In this document: in pieces, positions 39,101 through 45,100 of the stretch | Layout of the letters: each line of letters begins with the position of its first letter | Numbering within the stretch: position 1 is the first letter of the stretch | Source: Corbicula japonica | Taxonomy: Eukaryota > Mollusca > Bivalvia > Venerida > Cyrenidae | Direction of reading: 5' to 3' | Assembly: GCA_038501625.1 (NCBI GenBank) | Contig: JAZAYU010000005.1 | Location: forward strand, 12,363,484 to 12,427,483 | Length of the DNA stretch: 64,000 nucleotides | The notes under the pieces: model-generated | Seen by the model: the letters and a program-made list of their open reading frames with translations, nothing else | Told to the model about the DNA's origin: nothing | Database searches by the model: none | Made by a program: the position numbers and the translations under genes

Positions 39101-42100
39101 TCCAAGTTGGTTGTTGGCCTGGTAAAGGGTACACCACCATCTGCATTGATTGATGATGTTACAAGTACACCTAGCAAGTCGACTCGAGCTGTCTATCTTA
39201 GTCCTAGACACATGGCAGAACCACGCTATGATAACTATAACCAACTCACTGACAGGTATTTGACTCAGATCATGACCCAGTATTGTAAATCTTATACTGG
39301 AGACCAGTCTCAAATCTCTGAAATGCTATGGTCTCCAAATCTCAAGCTGGTCTCACAATCTCAAACATTTGTATTAGCTGAATTGGAGGCTGGTCTCCAA
39401 ATCTCAAGCATCTGCTTGGGTGAAATGGATCTTAGATGCTTGAAATTTTACTGTTATCCTGTTGTTGTTTTTTTTCAGGTAAAATAAAGTTTGTGAAAAA
39501 AAAATGTTTACTTTCTGGAATAGGCATTTAAATTATCTGGAATAGGCATTTAAAATTTTCTTACAACACAATATTCCTGGATTGAGAATGTTGAATTCAT
39601 TCTCCATTGCCTCAAACCAGTATGACTTCAATCACTTGTGTGGCCAGTGTAGATCCAGATAAGTCTGCCCATAGTGCTGTCTGATCAGGATTTAAATCGT
39701 ACGCTTTTGTTTCATTAGATTATTTTTTACCAAAAAGAAATTTGCGTAGATACAGATAAAATAATATTGATGTGCTAGCTAATCTGGATCTACACTTGTT
39801 GCCCATGTGGTGAAAGACATATTCTTAGAGTCAGAAAGGGATTAAATAAATTGTAAACAAGTTTTTAACTGTGAGAAATAGTGAACAAAACGGAAGTTTC
39901 TTCCTCAAATCTCAATAATAGTATGAACTTTATCCACGTTTTTGTGTCAACACCAGGACCTGATTGTTTTTAGACAGTTTTCTTGAGTGTGCCAGAGGCT
40001 GCTTGTGAGCAAGCAATATGAAAAAGATCAAAATAAAAAATGTATGATATGTTTAATTACAGAAGTGACATATCCAGTGCAAGAAGTGATATTGGAAGGG
40101 CAGATAACTCTGGTGGGTGGTGTATCAAACCCCAGCATCTTGTGTTATACTGTTCCAGAAATGGTATGTACTGGTATTTGTTATGGTATCACTAATATTC
40201 TTAACATTTTACTTCGTATATACATGTTTTAAAGCATGTGCGGCAAGTGTAGATCCAGATCAGCCAGCACATCTGTGCTATCTGATCAGGATCTGCAATG
40301 ATCGTGTATTGGTCAGAAATAATTTAATTAATCTAAAAGTAAACAGTGTAGATCCTGATCAGATGGCTCAAATATACTGGCTGATGTAGATCTACACTGT
40401 TTGCCCTCGCAATAAAGGTGTTTCTGTGGAGTAATGGGATAAAGATTCGTGCGATAAGCAGAAGTGCGTTGCATTTAAAGATTTAGGTTTATAAATAAAT
40501 ATCTATTTTTATGTCACTTTATAAATTTAGATATCACTTTATCTGCTAGTCTTTCAGTCATGAACCCTTAAAGTTGGCTATAACCTAAATGTCAAGATCA
40601 CAATTGAAAGAACTTTGTCCATAAATTGTTAATAAAATTGGCTTATTGGGGTCGTGTGAAACATTTCTCTATAAAGCAGCTTCGTATTTAGACCGTACTA
40701 TTACGCAATTATGCGCAAATATATACAACAGAATCACAAATACTAAATCAAGAAATGAGAAATGCAATAAGTGTTTATCATAGGTCATAATTGTAAGAAT
40801 TGAAATTTGCTTTTGTGTTTTGGTTTTTTATGCAGATTGGGGGTAAATATTCTGACATTTCATACATTGATAAAACACAGAATAACAAAAATCTATTCTA
40901 AAATGAATTTTTGTGATTACAGGGCCCAGTGAAGAATTGGACAAGTTTAGCATCTGCAACAACAACAACAGAGATATTGAGTAAACTTTTGTTTTAATAC
41001 AACTGATTTTAATCCTCAAATTAATTTATTTATTTAATCCTAAAATTACCTTCCTTTAAATTTTTTCTTATTCAATGAATGGTTAACAATTTACCAGCAG
41101 AATTAATGTTGTGGACTTACCGGTAACTTTCTATCAGCTTAAGCCAGTTCATTCATTGTACATGGATGAAAATCTTGAAAACTACCGTCATTGTCTGAAT
41201 ATAAGCCGCACTCTTTTCCCAGATTTCGGCGGTAAAAAGTTGGGGTGTGGCTAATACACAGGTTTGGCTGCTTATAAATACATTATAAGCCATTTTGATC
41301 TGTTCCATCAGGTTTGGGGGTGGTGCGGCTTATACATAAGTGCGGCTTATATTTGAACAATGACGGTAAAGTTGACAAAAAGCTTTGGCCATTAAGCCAT
41401 TTCACAGAAATGGAAATGCATTTGTATCTTAGATTTATATCAACATTGTACCAAAACAAAACACAAAAATATCATCGAGAACTTAAGAGTTTCAGAAAAG
41501 GTTCAATTTGATTTTCATCAAAATGTTAAATTTTGCCAAAATATTCCATGGCTGTCATTAGTTACAAAACAAAGAAAACAATCATCAAAACATTTCATGT
41601 TTTGACAACAGTTTCCCAAATATTGATATAAACTTAAGGGGCATGCCCATTTATACATTAATTTATGCAAAATATCATTGAACGGCATTTTGCAATTACA
41701 GAGATTTTGATATTTTTATTTTTTACTGACAACAATGCAATGATAACTGTATACGGCTATTAGCATGTAAATTTGTAGAACAAATTAAAAAATAATAATT
41801 TTTTGCAGATTTGAGATAGTTTGGCCAGGGAAGATGTTATCCCTCACTCCAGCTGATGGCACTGTAAAAGCAAGGTACATGTGTATTTGTTTAAGTGTTG
41901 CTTTGCTATGCAAATGCATCTACAGGTAGAGTTCTTGGCTAGTTAAAGTATATAATGCTGTATGTTAGTTTGATGACATTGTTAAGAAATATGTTTCTGA
42001 TTTAAGTCTTAAAAACATTTCTAACGTTGTGTTTTTATAAGATGTTTGATGCAAAATAAAACCTTTCTGGTCATCTGTCTTGTCCATCCATCTTTCCTAT

Positions 42101-45100
42101 CCTGTCAGGCCAGAAGGTTGGAAGGAACAGAAAGATTTATAGAGCACTGTTTATGTTGCAGAGAGAATGTACATGTTCGGATTTTCCCTGCCAGTTCAGT
42201 GTCTCAGTGTCTAGATAAACTACCTTGGTCAGGGACAGTGATGGTCACTGTTGATGGCGTAATGAAAGTAAGAAATTATTGTTTTGTATTCCTGTTTTGT
42301 ATATTAGGTGCACAATGGTGAAATGTTGAAATACGAAGCCCAGTTCACTGCATTCTGTAAAAGAAATTTTTTTTAATTCTTATGTTTACCCTGATAGATT
42401 CCATTATATGTGCTGGCAGATCAAAGATAGTTATTGCAGACTTTAAATAAATGCAAATATGTTTTATATGTTTGTCATTTAAATGTGTATCACTTAATGA
42501 ACATTCTTAATTTCACAGCCTTTTTGCCAGTGATGAAATATGTATGTTCTATTGTTTATCAATTAATAAACTTTTTAAATGTCACACCTTGTTGTTTTTG
42601 TTTTTGGATATACAACTGTGATAGATAAAACTGTATGATAATATAAATACCTCCTCAATACCATTGTGATCAAGGATGTTGCATTCTGCACTTCTCAACC
42701 AGCAGAGAATTGTCTGATGCACATTCAAAAAGCGTGAATGTACAAAGTTGTTTTCATATGTGTATTTAAATCAGTGGAGATAGCAGTTTTTAATATCTGC
42801 TGTGAATACAAGTTTTTTTTGTGTTTTGGATGTGATGCCATTCTTGTTAGTTCTTTAGTTCATGGATTTTAGATTCATGATTTCACATACATGTGCAAAT
42901 CTTTATTTCATGGGATAGACCCATGAAATCCATAGAAAAAAAGAATTTACTGTATTTAGAAAAACCTCTTTATTTTGTTACAGTGAAATGTCAGTTGCTG
43001 TCAGGCTATCTCTACAATTCTCATTCTACATTAAAAATCCTTTGAATACCTAAAATAGGTCCTGGGAAAGTGAAATTGATTCAGGGAAAAATAAATCTTG
43101 CACTTTGATTTAATTGGAATATAATAAATTATAGAAAGATGTTCACAAAAAATACACAAGAATAAATATTGATTTATTTATTCATGTGATATATAAAAAT
43201 TTCTTATTATAGAGTTTGAAGGTTGATATACGGCCAGACCATTCAGCGATAAACATACAACCAGAACTGGATGACCGAAGCCTGGTTCCCATATCTACCA
43301 ACATTCCACTTACACAAACTGGAACCAGTCGTCTGGGTAACCTGCAGGTGTCACGAACAGTCATACAGTTCTCATCAACAATAACGGGGAAAACTGCAGA
43401 GGAAGTACTGGAATTGTCTAATCTTGGAAGTGAAACAATTCGGTGGATGTTCTCTTCTTTTGCTTCACCCTATCTCAAAAAGGTACACTGTGACCTCAAT
43501 CACATTGGCTTGTGTGTGTTTTATTTTATATTTGCATGTCTTTAGTAAGAGTAAAAAGCATTCATGGGCATAGGTTGTTAGAACAGGGAAGAGATTATTT
43601 TCAAATTTTAGGGAGAAGACTACTAGGATTTTGGCATCAGATATGAAACTTGTAGGGAAAAACTTCTACTTTGGCTGAGCAGAGGGAGAAGTTCTGGGCT
43701 GAAGGTTATAAAACTGAGCATGGAAACCAGTCTCAAATCTCAAGCATCTGATTGGCTGAAATGGCGACTGGTGCAATAAGTAGAAGTTTCTTAACTGTCA
43801 TGTTTAATTATATTTGCTTGAATGTGTTTCATCTTTCTTGTCTTTGTAGATATTAGGTGAGAAAAAAAAATTTAGGTAAATTTTACTCATCTGCCACTGG
43901 CTTGTTATTTTTATAGATGATACTTATTAAATATTAAATGATCATTTAACTTTTTAAGACAGTTATTTTTATTAAATGTTTGTATATATTTCTATTTAGA
44001 AATCAGATGGCAGCAAGGAATTATTCCGAGTGTCATACAAGGTTTTTGATTTCTCACATCAGTTCGGCAAGCTGGACGGGAAAGCTTCTGCACAGGTATT
44101 ATCTCCCCTTTCTCCATGGGATATTAATTTTATCCAATGTGCGGCCCGCATAAATTCAGATCGGCTGGCACAGATGTGCCTTTTACTTGTATTCATCAAG
44201 GGTATTATCTAGATCTACAATCTTGGTTTTATGATCTTGGGCCCAGTATTCTTTTCTTCGGAAACTATACATGTCATTTTAAAAATCAGACATTGAGATT
44301 TTATTGCTCTTTTTAATGACCTGGGGTCTTCAGTATACATTTTTTACTGATTTTAAATCAAAAGTTATGGTACATGTACATTAAACTCATGGTAGCTAGT
44401 GTGAATAATTTGTATAGATAAATATCAACACAGTAATATAAAAACATCTTGGAACTTAACCCTATGAAATGTTAAGATATTCATAAACCTTTTTGTAGGT
44501 GTACTAAGTTATTCAATATAATTTGTCAAATGTATTTCAGCTGATACTTCAGTTTATGCCTCGGTCTACTGGGACATTTTCTCAATACTGGGACCTCCAG
44601 ACAAGCGGAAACACAAAAGCGGACACGACACCTAAGCAGGATTACATACGTTTACATCTTACCGGAGAGGTATTTAAATAATTTTTTTCTGTTTAATGCT
44701 TAAAAAAAAGCCTGACACTGCATGTTTGAAATACTTCCCCGTAATCAGATTGACAAACTGTATGAATTGTGGCTGGAAACAAAATCTGAATGTGTATTAA
44801 AATGCTATGTGCTTTTTCATATTTCTGGTGCACGAAACAAGTGTTTTAGCCCTTTTATGGCAGGGTGTGAAAATGTAGATATTGTGTAAATATCTCTTAA
44901 CTATTCCAGGTTATAAAGCGGTATTTCTGTTTTCACCAAGGTTAATTAATAATAAAGGCTTTAAAGTCATATGCAAGCATTAGCTTGGAGCATTCATAAT
45001 CAGAATGTATGGCTTTCAAAATTAAGTGAAATACATTTACCCAACTCATAAAGCACAACCTCTCCTCAGCTAAAAGCTAATAGGCAGCTAAAAAGCTAAA